Shown one piece after another: positions 1 through 6,620 of a DNA stretch of 23,619 nucleotides. The stretch comes from Candidatus Aminicenantota bacterium (GTDB lineage: Bacteria > Acidobacteriota > UBA6911 > RPQK01 > JAJDTT01), in NCBI GenBank assembly GCA_026706325.1, contig JAPOYZ010000305.1, forward strand, positions 1 through 23,619. Direction: 5' to 3'. Both the position numbers and the translations under genes were made by a program. Numbering within the stretch: position 1 is the first letter of the stretch; every line of letters starts with the position of its first letter. Below the pieces are notes generated by a model. The model was given only the letters and a program-made list of their open reading frames with translations. It searched no databases and was not told where the DNA came from.

Positions 1-765
1 TCTCCAAGTGTGCAGGCCTTCATCGAGCAGTACCTCGACATGGTCGAGAGGTGGTACCGTCCCGCCGCCGGCGAGGGCTTCACGGCGCTTCTCGACGACC
101 ATCGCTCCATCCTGAAGGAGATGCGCCGGGTCCTGGAGAAGGACGGCGACGACGGCGTCCGCGGGATGGTGTCGGAGGATGAAACAGACTGTGGCGCCGC
201 GCTCATCCGGCTGGTGAGACAATCCAGACACGATCCGAAGAAACTGCGGTCCAAGGTGGCAAACTATTTAAAAGGCCGGGGCCTTACGCCGGGGTATGCC
301 CACAACGCCTCGCGGCCCGTTTACTGGTTGGTGTGGACGGACACTACCCTGGCTGACGCCGCGCAGGGCATGGGCGGCCACCGTGGCGCCCTTTCCTGGG
401 ACATGGGATTCACACATCATGGTGTCGAGATGGATTTCAATTTCTACAGCAAGAGCAGCAGGGAGCGTTCGTTCGTGGATCGGCTAAAGAGTTTTATGGA
501 GAAGACGCCGATCAACAGACAGAAATCAGACGGGTACTTCTTCGTGGACGAGGGATACGGCTGGGAAAGGGTCTATCGCGAGGAGATCCTGTCCAACGAA
601 GAACTTGTCGAAATGTCGGCGCCCGAAGTCGAGGACGAAGTGATCCGAAGATTTAAAGACTTCATGGAATCGGACGATTCGGAGTACAGACGCATTGACG
701 ACTACTTCCAGTGCCTCGCCTTCAGACCGGACGAGTTGGCATCCACGCGAGAGGACTCGCCGTGA
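1..765 (+). CDS. Hypothetical protein, 5'-truncated by window edge (possible PD-(D/E)XK nuclease-family C-terminal part)
   Basis: The frame is open to the first base (residues SPS precede a possible GTG at 10), so the gene probably begins outside the window; 10-765 alone would give 251 aa. The visible part is charged and soluble, with no signal peptide or membrane segment. It starts with a helix-like stretch (FIEQYLDMVERW), has a Lys/Arg-rich middle (KKLRSKVANYLKGRG), an aromatic beta-like segment (VYWLVWTD), a Gly/His-rich turn and an acidic C-terminus. The opening resembles the region after the catalytic core in PD-(D/E)XK (PDDEXK_4-like) nuclease proteins, but no catalytic motif lies inside the window, so this is a weak inference from memory of the family. 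The next gene is convergent and about 100 bp away. Coding status is fairly sure, function is not. Confidence 0.6.
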   Translation, partial: SPSVQAFIEQYLDMVERWYRPAAGEGFTALLDDHRSILKEMRRVLEKDGDDGVRGMVSEDETDCGAALIRLVRQSRHDPKKLRSKVANYLKGRGLTPGYAHNASRPVYWLVWTDTTLADAAQGMGGHRGALSWDMGFTHHGVEMDFNFYSKSSRERSFVDRLKSFMEKTPINRQKSDGYFFVDEGYGWERVYREEILSNEELVEMSAPEVEDEVIRRFKDFMESDDSEYRRIDDYFQCLAFRPDELASTREDSP

Positions 766-803
766 CCAGTTGAGAGTCGGCCGCTTGGAACTTCCCTCCC
801 AAG

Positions 804-825
804 AGCGTGGCACGCTTGCGTTTTT
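804..825 (+). terminator. Weak candidate intrinsic terminator after the first gene
   Basis: A 5-bp stem AGCGT/ACGCT with loop GGC (804-816) is followed by TGCG and then five T residues (821-825). It lies between two convergent genes, where a terminator is expected. The stem is short and the T run is offset by four bases, so the call is tentative. Confidence 0.3.
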
Positions 826-867
826 CCGCTTCCGGTCATTACCTGATCCTGCCGTCGAGGGCGCTCC

Positions 868-1533
868 TCACGGTACGCGCCCCGCTACCACCATGTGCCG
901 GTCGCTAACGATCCGCACTTCCAAATGCTCCAGGTCCGCCTCCCGGAGCTGATCGAATATTTCGTCGGGGCGGTAGGCTGCCAACAGGGAATGGTAGAAG
1001 TCCCGCTGGAGGATCTCCGGTTCGTCGCCGCAGTAGTCCCGCACCAACTCTCGCGCCTGTCGGCGGCTGTCGGGCCGGAGAAGGTCCATGACGAAGATGC
1101 CGCTGCCGGGGCGGGACAGCCGGTGGATTTCCCGCCACAGGATCATGGGGTCGGGCAGATGGTGGAGCAGGCTGTTGCTGACGATGGTGTCGTAGTTGGA
1201 CCGGGGGAGGGTGACTCCCGGCAGATATCCCGAATGGAGCTGTACCCTGTCCTCCAGGCCGGCCTCCCGGATGGCTTGCCGGCCGTAGTCGAGCATGGCC
1301 CGGGAGGCGTCTACGCCGTGGACTCTACAGTCCGGGTAGGCTTTGGCGACGCGAATGCTGATATCGGCGGATCCACAGCCCAGGTCGACCACCCAGGGTC
1401 CGACTTCCCGGATCGGCGACGTGTCCTGCAGGAGCCTTAGAAAGCGGCTGTGCGGTTCCTCGAAGTCAGCGTGGGCGTAGGCCCGGGCCTGTTCCCGCCC
1501 CTCCATCAACTCCGGCTCGGGGACTCGCTTCAT
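868..1533 (-). CDS. Class I SAM-dependent methyltransferase
   Basis: 221 aa, cytosolic. Rossmann-fold methyltransferase: motif I is DLGCGSAD at residues 50-57, followed by an acidic residue at the end of strand 2 (HGVDAS, D75) that would bind the SAM ribose. The post-motif segment SNSLLHHLPDP and the strand GSGIFVMDLLRP are typical of type 11 (UbiE-like) methyltransferases. The methyl acceptor cannot be read from the sequence. Its ATG overlaps the folA stop as ATGA (1530-1533), so it is the third gene of a thyA-folA-methyltransferase operon and is probably translationally coupled to folA. The coupling suggests, but does not prove, a link to one-carbon metabolism; a small-molecule or quinone methyltransferase is equally possible. 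Family call is secure, substrate unknown. Confidence 0.88.
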   Translation of the reverse strand: MKRVPEPELMEGREQARAYAHADFEEPHSRFLRLLQDTSPIREVGPWVVDLGCGSADISIRVAKAYPDCRVHGVDASRAMLDYGRQAIREAGLEDRVQLHSGYLPGVTLPRSNYDTIVSNSLLHHLPDPMILWREIHRLSRPGSGIFVMDLLRPDSRRQARELVRDYCGDEPEILQRDFYHSLLAAYRPDEIFDQLREADLEHLEVRIVSDRHMVVAGRVP

Positions 1534-2039
1534 GTTCTACGAAAGCTCCGGTCTCGCAATCTGTCCAAGGTGAGGAAGGTATAGCGGTTGGGGTCCGTTT
1601 TTTCCGGTTCATGGACTTCCGTCCGGCGGACCTCCCAGTGCGACTCGTCATAACGAGGGAAATAGGTGTCCCCTTCGAAATCGTCAGGAAGCAGGGTCAG
1701 GTACATGCGGTCGGCCAGGTCCAAGGTCTGGCGGTAGACTCCGGCGCCGCCTCCGACGAAGACTTCTTTGTCACCTTGAGCCAAGCGAAGAGCGTCTTCC
1801 AGGGAGGCCGCCACTTGGACGCCCGCGGCCGCATAGGAGCGCCGTCCAGTGAGTACGATGGAGATCCGGCCCGGCAATGGCCTGCCGATGGACTCGAAGG
1901 TCTTTCTCCCCATGATCAGATGGTGGCTCATGGTGAGCCGTTTGATTCGCCGCCAGTCGGCTGGGAGCCGCCACGGCAACCGGTTGTCGCGGCCGATCAC
2001 GCGGTTCCGGGCCATGGCCGCGATGATGGACAGCCTCAT
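1530..2039 (-). CDS. folA: Dihydrofolate reductase
   Basis: 169 aa, close to the usual 160-170. Reduces dihydrofolate to tetrahydrofolate with NADPH in the cytosol, regenerating the cofactor that ThyA oxidises. The start at 2039 gives the canonical N-terminus MRLSIIAAMARNRVIG; a much longer upstream in-frame extension is non-homologous and overlaps thyA, so it was rejected. Conserved features are LPWRLPAD with the catalytic acidic residue D28 (equivalent to E. coli Asp27), the MGRKTFESIGRPLPGR cofactor-binding stretch (43-58), and VFVGGGAGVY, the second nucleotide-binding segment. The ATG overlaps the thyA stop by 4 bp (ATGA, 2036-2039), indicating translational coupling. The methyltransferase follows with the same type of overlap. 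Confidence 0.97.
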   Translation of the reverse strand: MRLSIIAAMARNRVIGRDNRLPWRLPADWRRIKRLTMSHHLIMGRKTFESIGRPLPGRISIVLTGRRSYAAAGVQVAASLEDALRLAQGDKEVFVGGGAGVYRQTLDLADRMYLTLLPDDFEGDTYFPRYDESHWEVRRTEVHEPEKTDPNRYTFLTLDRLRDRSFRRT

Positions 2040-2830
2040 ACCGATATGGGGGCCCTGATGTGGGGGTGGGGATCGTAGGCTTCCAGCACGAAGTCTTCGT
2101 ACTGGAAGTCGAATATCGAAGTGATTCGGGGATTCACGAGAATGCGGGGCAATGGCCGGGGCCGGCGGGAGAGTTGCAGGCGCGCCTGGTCCAGGTGATT
2201 CAGATAAAGATGCGCATCCCCGAAAGTATGGATGAACTCTCCCGGTTCCAGTCCGCAGACCTGGGCCATCATCCGGGTCAGCAGGGCGTAGCTGGCCAGA
2301 TTGAAAGGAACGCCCAGAAAGACGTCGGCGCTCCGCTGGTAGAGCTGGCAGGAGAGGCGCCCCCCGGCCACGTAGAACTGGAACAGCGTGTGGCACGGCG
2401 GAAGCTTCATCCGGTCCACGTCAGCGACGTTCCACGCGCTCACGATGTGGCGCCGCGAGTCGGGATTCGTGCGGATGGCCTCGATGACGCCGGTGATCTG
2501 ATCGATGCGGCGGCCGCTTGGAGTCGGCCAGGAGCGCCACTGGTAGCCGTAAATCGGGCCCAGATCCCCGTCCCGGTCGGCCCACTCGTCCCAGATGCTC
2601 ACTCCGTTTTCGTTCAGGTAGGCGATGTTGGTGTCTCCCGCCAGAAACCAGAGGAGTTCGTGGATCACCGACCGGAGATGCAGTTTCTTGGTCGTCAACA
2701 GCGGAAAGCCTTGGGCCAGGTCGACGCGCATCTGATATCCGAAGACGCTCCGGGTTCCGGTCCCGGTGCGGTCGCTCTTCTCGACCCCTTCCTCGAGAAT
2801 GTGGCGGAGCAGATCCAGGTAAGCTTGCAT
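2036..2830 (-). CDS. thyA: Thymidylate synthase
   Basis: 264 aa, the same length as E. coli ThyA. Converts dUMP and methylene-tetrahydrofolate to dTMP and dihydrofolate. The catalytic Cys is C146 in LPPCHTLFQFY. The folate/dUMP-binding arginine region RTGTGTRS (21-28), QRSADVFLGVPFN and GDAHLYLNHLDQ are all present, and the C-terminus ends in PISV like classical ThyA (typically PVAI). The start at 2830 (MQAYLDLL) matches the family; upstream in-frame extensions are non-homologous. A modest AGGAA lies about 12 nt upstream. First gene of a thyA-folA-methyltransferase operon, divergent from the aldo/keto reductase. With thyA present, no flavin-dependent ThyX is expected. Confidence 0.98.
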   Translation of the reverse strand: MQAYLDLLRHILEEGVEKSDRTGTGTRSVFGYQMRVDLAQGFPLLTTKKLHLRSVIHELLWFLAGDTNIAYLNENGVSIWDEWADRDGDLGPIYGYQWRSWPTPSGRRIDQITGVIEAIRTNPDSRRHIVSAWNVADVDRMKLPPCHTLFQFYVAGGRLSCQLYQRSADVFLGVPFNLASYALLTRMMAQVCGLEPGEFIHTFGDAHLYLNHLDQARLQLSRRPRPLPRILVNPRITSIFDFQYEDFVLEAYDPHPHIRAPISV

Positions 2831-2861
2831 GGGCCCGACGGTTCCTGAGCGATTCAATCGC

Positions 2862-2890
2862 ATTGTAGTAAACCGGAGCGACGATCCGCA
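2862..2890 (-). promoter_or_regulatory. Candidate promoter for thyA operon
   Basis: On the minus strand a good -10 hexamer TACAAT (2867-2862) lies 31 nt upstream of the thyA ATG. The -35 position at 17 bp spacing (TGCGGA, 2890-2885) is poor. The -10 placement and the divergent gene arrangement support it. Confidence 0.3.
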
Positions 2891-2941
2891 CGCGGCTGGC
2901 CCCCGGAAGCTTCGTTGCTGGATTCTTACTCCTCCTCTGTG

Positions 2942-2969
2942 TTGCCTGGTTTGAGCCGCCGCATATAGA
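2942..2969 (+). promoter_or_regulatory. Candidate promoter for aldo/keto reductase operon
   Basis: TTGCCT (2942-2947) and TATAGA (2964-2969) are separated by 16 bp, about 70 bp upstream of the AKR start. Each hexamer matches the sigma-70 consensus at four of six positions. It lies in the divergent thyA/AKR spacer. Confidence 0.35.
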
Positions 2970-3038
2970 ATCGGTTCGCTCGCCGGTTGAACCGCCATGG
3001 TTTCCGGGGGTCCGGGCCGACGGATAAGGAACGCAGCC

Positions 3039-3971
3039 ATGCAACTCCATCCCTTTGGTAACACTGGATTTATGGTTTCCCCCCTTGGTTTCGGAGGGGC
3101 TCCGGTCGGCTACTTGGGAGAGGACCTCCAAGACGTTTCCCGCCTCCTCAACACGCTGCTGGACGAAGGGGTGAACCTGATCGATACCGCCGCCTGCTAC
3201 CCTGGATCGGAAAAACTCGTCGGCGCGGCGGTGAGTCACCGGCGCGGGGACTATGTCCTGGTCACCAAGTGCGGCCACGAAGTGCAGGGGGCACGCGGCC
3301 GGGAGTGGTCGTCCCGGCTCGTGACCAACACGGTGGACCGGGCTCTGAGGCGCCTCCGCACGGACGCCATCGACGTGATGCTGCTCCACTCCTGCCCCCT
3401 GTCCGTGCTTCAAAAGGGTGACGCGCTGGCTGCCCTGGTGCGGGCCCGGGACCAGGGAAAGATCCGCTTCGTGGGCTACTCGGGAGACAATGAAGCCGCT
3501 GCCTACGCCGCCGGCCTGCCCGACGTTGCCGTGATTCAGACCTCCGTAAACATCTGTGACCAGTCCAATATCGATTCGGTGCTTCCCCACACCCGGGAAG
3601 GGGGACAGGGAGTACTGGCGAAACGGCCGCTGGCCAACGCCGCATGGAAAAACGTGTCGGATCAGCGGGGCATCTACCAGAATTACGCCAGGTCCTATAT
3701 GGCGCGTCTCCAGTCCATGGGCTTCACGCTGGACGACCTGGGACTCGAGGGCGATCCGGCTCGGGTCTGGCCCGGCATCGCGTTGCGCTTCACCCTGTCT
3801 CAGCCGGGAGTTCATTGCGCCATCGCGGGCACCACCAGCATTCACAACGCCAGGGCCAATATCCGGGCCGCCGGTGAGGGTCCGCTCGCCGATCCGGTCG
3901 TCAGGAAAATTCGCCGGGCCTTTCTCTCCGCACGGTCCCGATCGGGCGAGGACTGGCCGGGATTGACTTGA
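3039..3971 (+). CDS. Aldo/keto reductase
   Basis: 310 aa NAD(P)H-dependent oxidoreductase with a TIM-barrel fold, cytosolic. The AKR tetrad is complete: D49 (NLIDTA), Y54 (CYPGSE), K77 (LVTKCGH) and H117 (MLLHSCP). The N-terminal hairpin FGNTGFMVSPLGFGG and the C-terminal cofactor-site strand VHCAIAGTTSIHNARANI are standard. The start at 3039 has AAGGA about 9 nt upstream; an in-frame ATG at 2997 lacks a Shine-Dalgarno and adds 14 non-homologous residues. The substrate is undetermined. It heads a + strand cluster with an unknown protein, an SDR oxidoreductase and a secreted EEP-fold protein. The unknown gene begins within a few bases of its stop. Confidence 0.93.
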   Translation: MQLHPFGNTGFMVSPLGFGGAPVGYLGEDLQDVSRLLNTLLDEGVNLIDTAACYPGSEKLVGAAVSHRRGDYVLVTKCGHEVQGARGREWSSRLVTNTVDRALRRLRTDAIDVMLLHSCPLSVLQKGDALAALVRARDQGKIRFVGYSGDNEAAAYAAGLPDVAVIQTSVNICDQSNIDSVLPHTREGGQGVLAKRPLANAAWKNVSDQRGIYQNYARSYMARLQSMGFTLDDLGLEGDPARVWPGIALRFTLSQPGVHCAIAGTTSIHNARANIRAAGEGPLADPVVRKIRRAFLSARSRSGEDWPGLT

Positions 3972-3976
3972 ATCTC

Positions 3977-4555
3977 ATGACTCTCCACCCTGACGACTAC
4001 GGACCGATTCTGTCCCCGCTGCTGGACCCGGAACGTCTTCCGGAACTGGGTCCGGGCCGGCCCGACCCCAGGATTCGGGGTCTGTTGGATGCGGTGACAC
4101 CGGATGGAGCCTTTGCCCATTCGAATCTCGTGGATCGGGAAATGGCCCGTGCCTGTCTTGCCGGCCTCTGGCTTCACCATGACCATCTGGACCGTTCCCA
4201 CGCCGTCAGTCAGACGATTCACTCGGCTACCGGAAGCTACTGGCATGGCATCATGCATCGGCGGGAGGGAGACTACCCCAACGCCAAGTACTGGTTTCGC
4301 CGGACCGGTGAGCATCCGGTCTTTCCGGACCTGGCTCGGAGCGTCGGGCGGCTGACCGCCGGTGGCGGGGCCGATACCGAACGGTTGACCTCCGGAGAGC
4401 GCTGGGACCCCTACGCCTTCGTGGATCTGTGCCGAGACTGTGTCTCAGGCCGCGCGGGCAGCGGGGCGCTCTGCCGCCGGGTCCAGCGTTTGGAATGGGA
4501 ACACCTCTTTGACTTCTGTTACAGGCGCGCCGCGGGAATCGGGATCACCTCCTGA
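3977..4555 (+). CDS. Conserved-looking protein of unknown function
   Basis: 192 aa from the ATG at 3977; a TTG at 3968 would overlap the AKR stop (TTGA) and add three residues. Soluble, with no signal peptide. I do not recognise a characterised domain. The centre is rich in His, Tyr and Trp: AFAHSN (46-51), LWLHHDHLDRSH (64-75), SYWHGIMHRREGDY (87-100), NAKYWFRR (102-109) and GEHPVF (111-116). The C-terminus has an amphipathic LEWEHLFDFCYRRA segment. The style resembles small proteins often annotated hypothetical beside oxidoreductases in Acidobacteria and Planctomycetes, but that comes from memory and was not searched. The clustered His/Asp/Glu residues could bind a metal or a sugar; this is speculation. 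Tight packing after the AKR gene implies co-transcription. Confidence 0.85.
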   Translation: MTLHPDDYGPILSPLLDPERLPELGPGRPDPRIRGLLDAVTPDGAFAHSNLVDREMARACLAGLWLHHDHLDRSHAVSQTIHSATGSYWHGIMHRREGDYPNAKYWFRRTGEHPVFPDLARSVGRLTAGGGADTERLTSGERWDPYAFVDLCRDCVSGRAGSGALCRRVQRLEWEHLFDFCYRRAAGIGITS

Positions 4556-4585
4556 TTCGCGGGAAGGTGAAAGCGAGGACTTCGA

Positions 4586-5419
4586 ATGGGAAGACTTCAG
4601 GACCAGGCGGCTATCGTCACGGGAGGCGCCCAGGGTTTGGGAGGGGCCATTGCCAGAGGCCTGGCGGCGGAGGGAGCCTCGGTTCTGATCGCCGACATCG
4701 ACCTGGAAGAATCCCGCAGGAACATCGGGAGGATTCGGGCAGCCGGCAATACGGCGCTGGCGCTACGGACCGACGTCAGCCGGAGAGAAGATCTGCAGGC
4801 GGCCGTGGAACGGGCGGTTCGGGAGTGGGGAAGGCTGGACATCCTGGTCAACAACGCTTTTGACGTGTCCACCGCCGGGACCGGGGGTGCCGTTCAGGTT
4901 TCGGAAGAGGACTGGGATGCCGGAATGAACGTCATGGTCAAGGCCATCTACCGGGCGGTCAAGCTTGCGGTGCCCGAGATGATCAAGACCGGCGCCGGAA
5001 GCATCGTCAACATCTCTTCGGTCCATGGCCTGCTCATGGCTCCCGGGTTTCTGGTGTACGAGACGGCCAAGGCCGCGGTCATCGGCATGACCCGGCAGAT
5101 GGCCTGTGAATTCGGCCCCGCAGGGATACGCGTCAACTCGATTCTGCCCGGTCACATGGTGACGGAGCGGCTCCAGCCCATGTGGGACGAGAACCCCTCC
5201 GGGCACGCCTACTTCCAGGATCAGTACCCCGTCGGCCGCTTGGGCACTCCGGAGGACATCGCCCATGGCGCGGTCTTCCTCTGCTCGGAGGAAGCATCCT
5301 TCATCACCGGGCACGCTCTGGTCATCGACGGCGGACTCTCCATCCAGCTTCAGGAGAACTTCGGGGTTCGCCAGGGCCGGTACATGGCGGAGCACCCGGA
5401 GACCCGGATCCCCGAATAG
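4586..5419 (+). CDS. Short-chain dehydrogenase/reductase (classical SDR)
   Basis: 277 aa cytosolic NAD(P)-dependent oxidoreductase. The Rossmann motif TGGAQGLG is at 12-19. D37 (IADID) at the end of strand 2 suggests NAD(H) preference. NNA is at 89-91. The catalytic tetrad is N115 (MNVMVKA), S145 (IVNISSVHG), Y158 and K162 (YETAK). INGLRVNS-type strand 6 is present as GIRVNSILPG, and the C-terminal SFITGHALVIDGG is typical. The start at 4586 has GAGG about 9 nt upstream. Length fits sugar or alcohol dehydrogenases and 3-oxoacyl-ACP-reductase-like SDRs; the extended tail after IDGG suggests a catabolic dehydrogenase rather than FabG. It lies 30 bp after the unknown gene and is probably co-transcribed with it and the AKR. 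Confidence 0.94.
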   Translation: MGRLQDQAAIVTGGAQGLGGAIARGLAAEGASVLIADIDLEESRRNIGRIRAAGNTALALRTDVSRREDLQAAVERAVREWGRLDILVNNAFDVSTAGTGGAVQVSEEDWDAGMNVMVKAIYRAVKLAVPEMIKTGAGSIVNISSVHGLLMAPGFLVYETAKAAVIGMTRQMACEFGPAGIRVNSILPGHMVTERLQPMWDENPSGHAYFQDQYPVGRLGTPEDIAHGAVFLCSEEASFITGHALVIDGGLSIQLQENFGVRQGRYMAEHPETRIPE

Positions 5420-5447
5420 GTTCACCCGCATTGCGCCGAGCCGGAGA

Positions 5448-5471
5448 GCGGAACCGTTACCGGACTTCCGC
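5448..5471. other. Inverted repeat between SDR and EEP genes
   Basis: GCGGAA (5448-5453) and TTCCGC (5466-5471) form a 6-bp stem around a 12-nt loop in the 88-bp gap after the SDR stop. No T run follows, so it is at best a weak attenuator or chance structure. Confidence 0.2.
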
Positions 5472-5507
5472 GCGGCATTCGCCACACGTGCGGAGTAGGA
5501 TTCCCCC

Positions 5508-6440
5508 ATGAATCTGTGGCTTTTGGCCGGCGTCCTGGCCGTGACGGCTTCTTCGTTCCCGGGTCAGGACCGAATCCGCGTCGGCGCCTGGAATATCGAG
5601 ACCCTGGGATCGCCCGACAGCCGGGACTATCTGCGCAAGTCTCCTTCCAACGGATACGGTGTGCCTCGGGATCCGGCGGAGCTGGCGGAACAGATCGAGG
5701 TTCTGCGGCTCGACGTGTTGGCTCTTTCAGAGATCGACGACACCGATGCACGTGAAGGCTCGATGACGAACCGGGTGCTGGATGAGGCGTTCCGGATCCT
5801 GAATCGGCGTGCCGGCAATGACTGGGAGTATCGGCTGTTCCCCAAACGGATCCGCCGATATAGCTCCCAACACACGGGTCTGGCCTGGAACCGGCGGCGA
5901 ATTCGAGCCGTGGGCAGGCGTTTCCGGGTCCCTGTCGCCGACGTCACTTCACGCCGGTACTTCGAGTGGGACCGGCATCCCCACGCCATGAAGTTCACCC
6001 GCGGAAGCGGACGAACCGACTTCGTCGTGATTCCCATACACATGAAAGCGGGGAGGAATAACGCGGCGGTGAAGCAGAGACGGAGCGAAGCGGAGGCGCT
6101 GGTCCGGGAATTATCGGAGATCCAAGAGCATTTTCAGGATCAGGACATTATTCTCATCGGCGACTTCAATATGCATCGGCGCAGTGAACCGGCGGGACGG
6201 GTTTACCGGAGAAAGGGAGGCCTGTTCGATCTGAACTATTCGGATCGATCGACCCATATCGCCGATCTTCCCTTCGACCGGTGCTACATACCGAGGGCGC
6301 AGCGGGAGAACGAGTTCGCGGGTGTCACCGAGGTTCGGATCATTGCGCCTGCGGCGGGGGAGCGGAGACGGTTCCGCCGGGAGTTTTCCGATCATTGGCC
6401 CATCGTGCTCGAGTTCGCGGAGTTGGCGGACGACGATTGA
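5508..6440 (+). CDS. Secreted endonuclease/exonuclease/phosphatase (EEP/DNase I-fold) family protein
   Basis: 310 aa. An N-terminal hydrophobic segment (residues 3-16, LWLLAGVLAVTASS) followed by FPGQ looks like a Sec signal peptide, so the enzyme probably acts in the periplasm or outside. The EEP metal-hydrolase motifs are in order: N29 in GAWNIE, E75 in LALSEIDD, H178 in PIHMKAG, D219 and N221 in IGDFNMH, and S294-D295-H296 in FSDHWPI. Families with this fold cleave nucleic acids or phosphoesters of small molecules or lipids; the substrate here cannot be set. TAGGA lies about 8 nt before the ATG. It is last in the + strand cluster and is followed by a hairpin-repeat region, which may terminate it. 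Confidence 0.9.
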   Translation: MNLWLLAGVLAVTASSFPGQDRIRVGAWNIETLGSPDSRDYLRKSPSNGYGVPRDPAELAEQIEVLRLDVLALSEIDDTDAREGSMTNRVLDEAFRILNRRAGNDWEYRLFPKRIRRYSSQHTGLAWNRRRIRAVGRRFRVPVADVTSRRYFEWDRHPHAMKFTRGSGRTDFVVIPIHMKAGRNNAAVKQRRSEAEALVRELSEIQEHFQDQDIILIGDFNMHRRSEPAGRVYRRKGGLFDLNYSDRSTHIADLPFDRCYIPRAQRENEFAGVTEVRIIAPAAGERRRFRREFSDHWPIVLEFAELADDD

Positions 6441-6456
6441 ATTGCGGGAGGGTACA

Positions 6457-6474
6457 GGCGGTTTTCCTGCCGCC
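6457..6474. repeat. Single hairpin unit of the GGCGRY repeat family
   Basis: GGCGG (6457-6461) and CCGCC (6470-6474) flank TTTTCCTG. This matches the unit found in the nearby array and at the second locus, just downstream of the EEP stop codon. Confidence 0.6.
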
Positions 6475-6510
6475 CCGTGTTTGCGCAGCCTATTTGATGG
6501 GGAAAGTGTA

Positions 6511-6534
6511 TAGGGGGGACTTCCGTCCCCCCTA
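6511..6534. repeat. Perfect 10-bp inverted repeat with TTCC loop
   Basis: TAGGGGGGAC (6511-6520) and GTCCCCCCTA (6525-6534) are exact reverse complements around TTCC. It lies between two convergent genes and could stop transcription from both sides, but there is no T run. A related GGGGGGAC...GTCCCC element occurs at the end of rsmB. Confidence 0.7.
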
Positions 6535-6547
6535 ACCCCCCCTGGGC

Positions 6548-6619
6548 GGCGGTAGGAAAACCGCCTCTCCCGGCGGTAGGAAAACCGCCGCTCCTGGCGA
6601 CAGGAAAGTCGCCGCTCCT
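6548..6619. repeat. Three-unit tandem hairpin array (24-bp period), locus 1
   Basis: Three 18-nt hairpins lie at exact 24-bp spacing: GGCGGTAGGAAAACCGCC (6548-6565), the same sequence again (6572-6589), and GGCGACAGGAAAGTCGCC (6596-6613). They are separated by 6-nt spacers TCTCCC, GCTCCT and GCTCCT. The third unit changes both stem arms in a compensatory way (GT to AC, and AC to GT) while the loop AGGAAA is kept. The array ends one base before the enolase-family stop codon. The same unit appears at 18764-18837. Confidence 0.85.
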
Positions 6620-6620
6620 C

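Noticed and set aside
2997..3038. Upstream ATG for the aldo/keto reductase
   Set aside because: It adds 14 residues not seen in the family and has no Shine-Dalgarno, whereas 3039 has AAGGA at good spacing.
2421..3845. A 474-codon minus-strand open frame across thyA and the AKR gene
   Set aside because: Overlaps two well-supported genes in another frame or strand and shows no domain.
6548..6619. CRISPR array
   Set aside because: Units are palindromic 18-mers with nearly identical 6-nt spacers; there are no unique spacers and no cas genes nearby.
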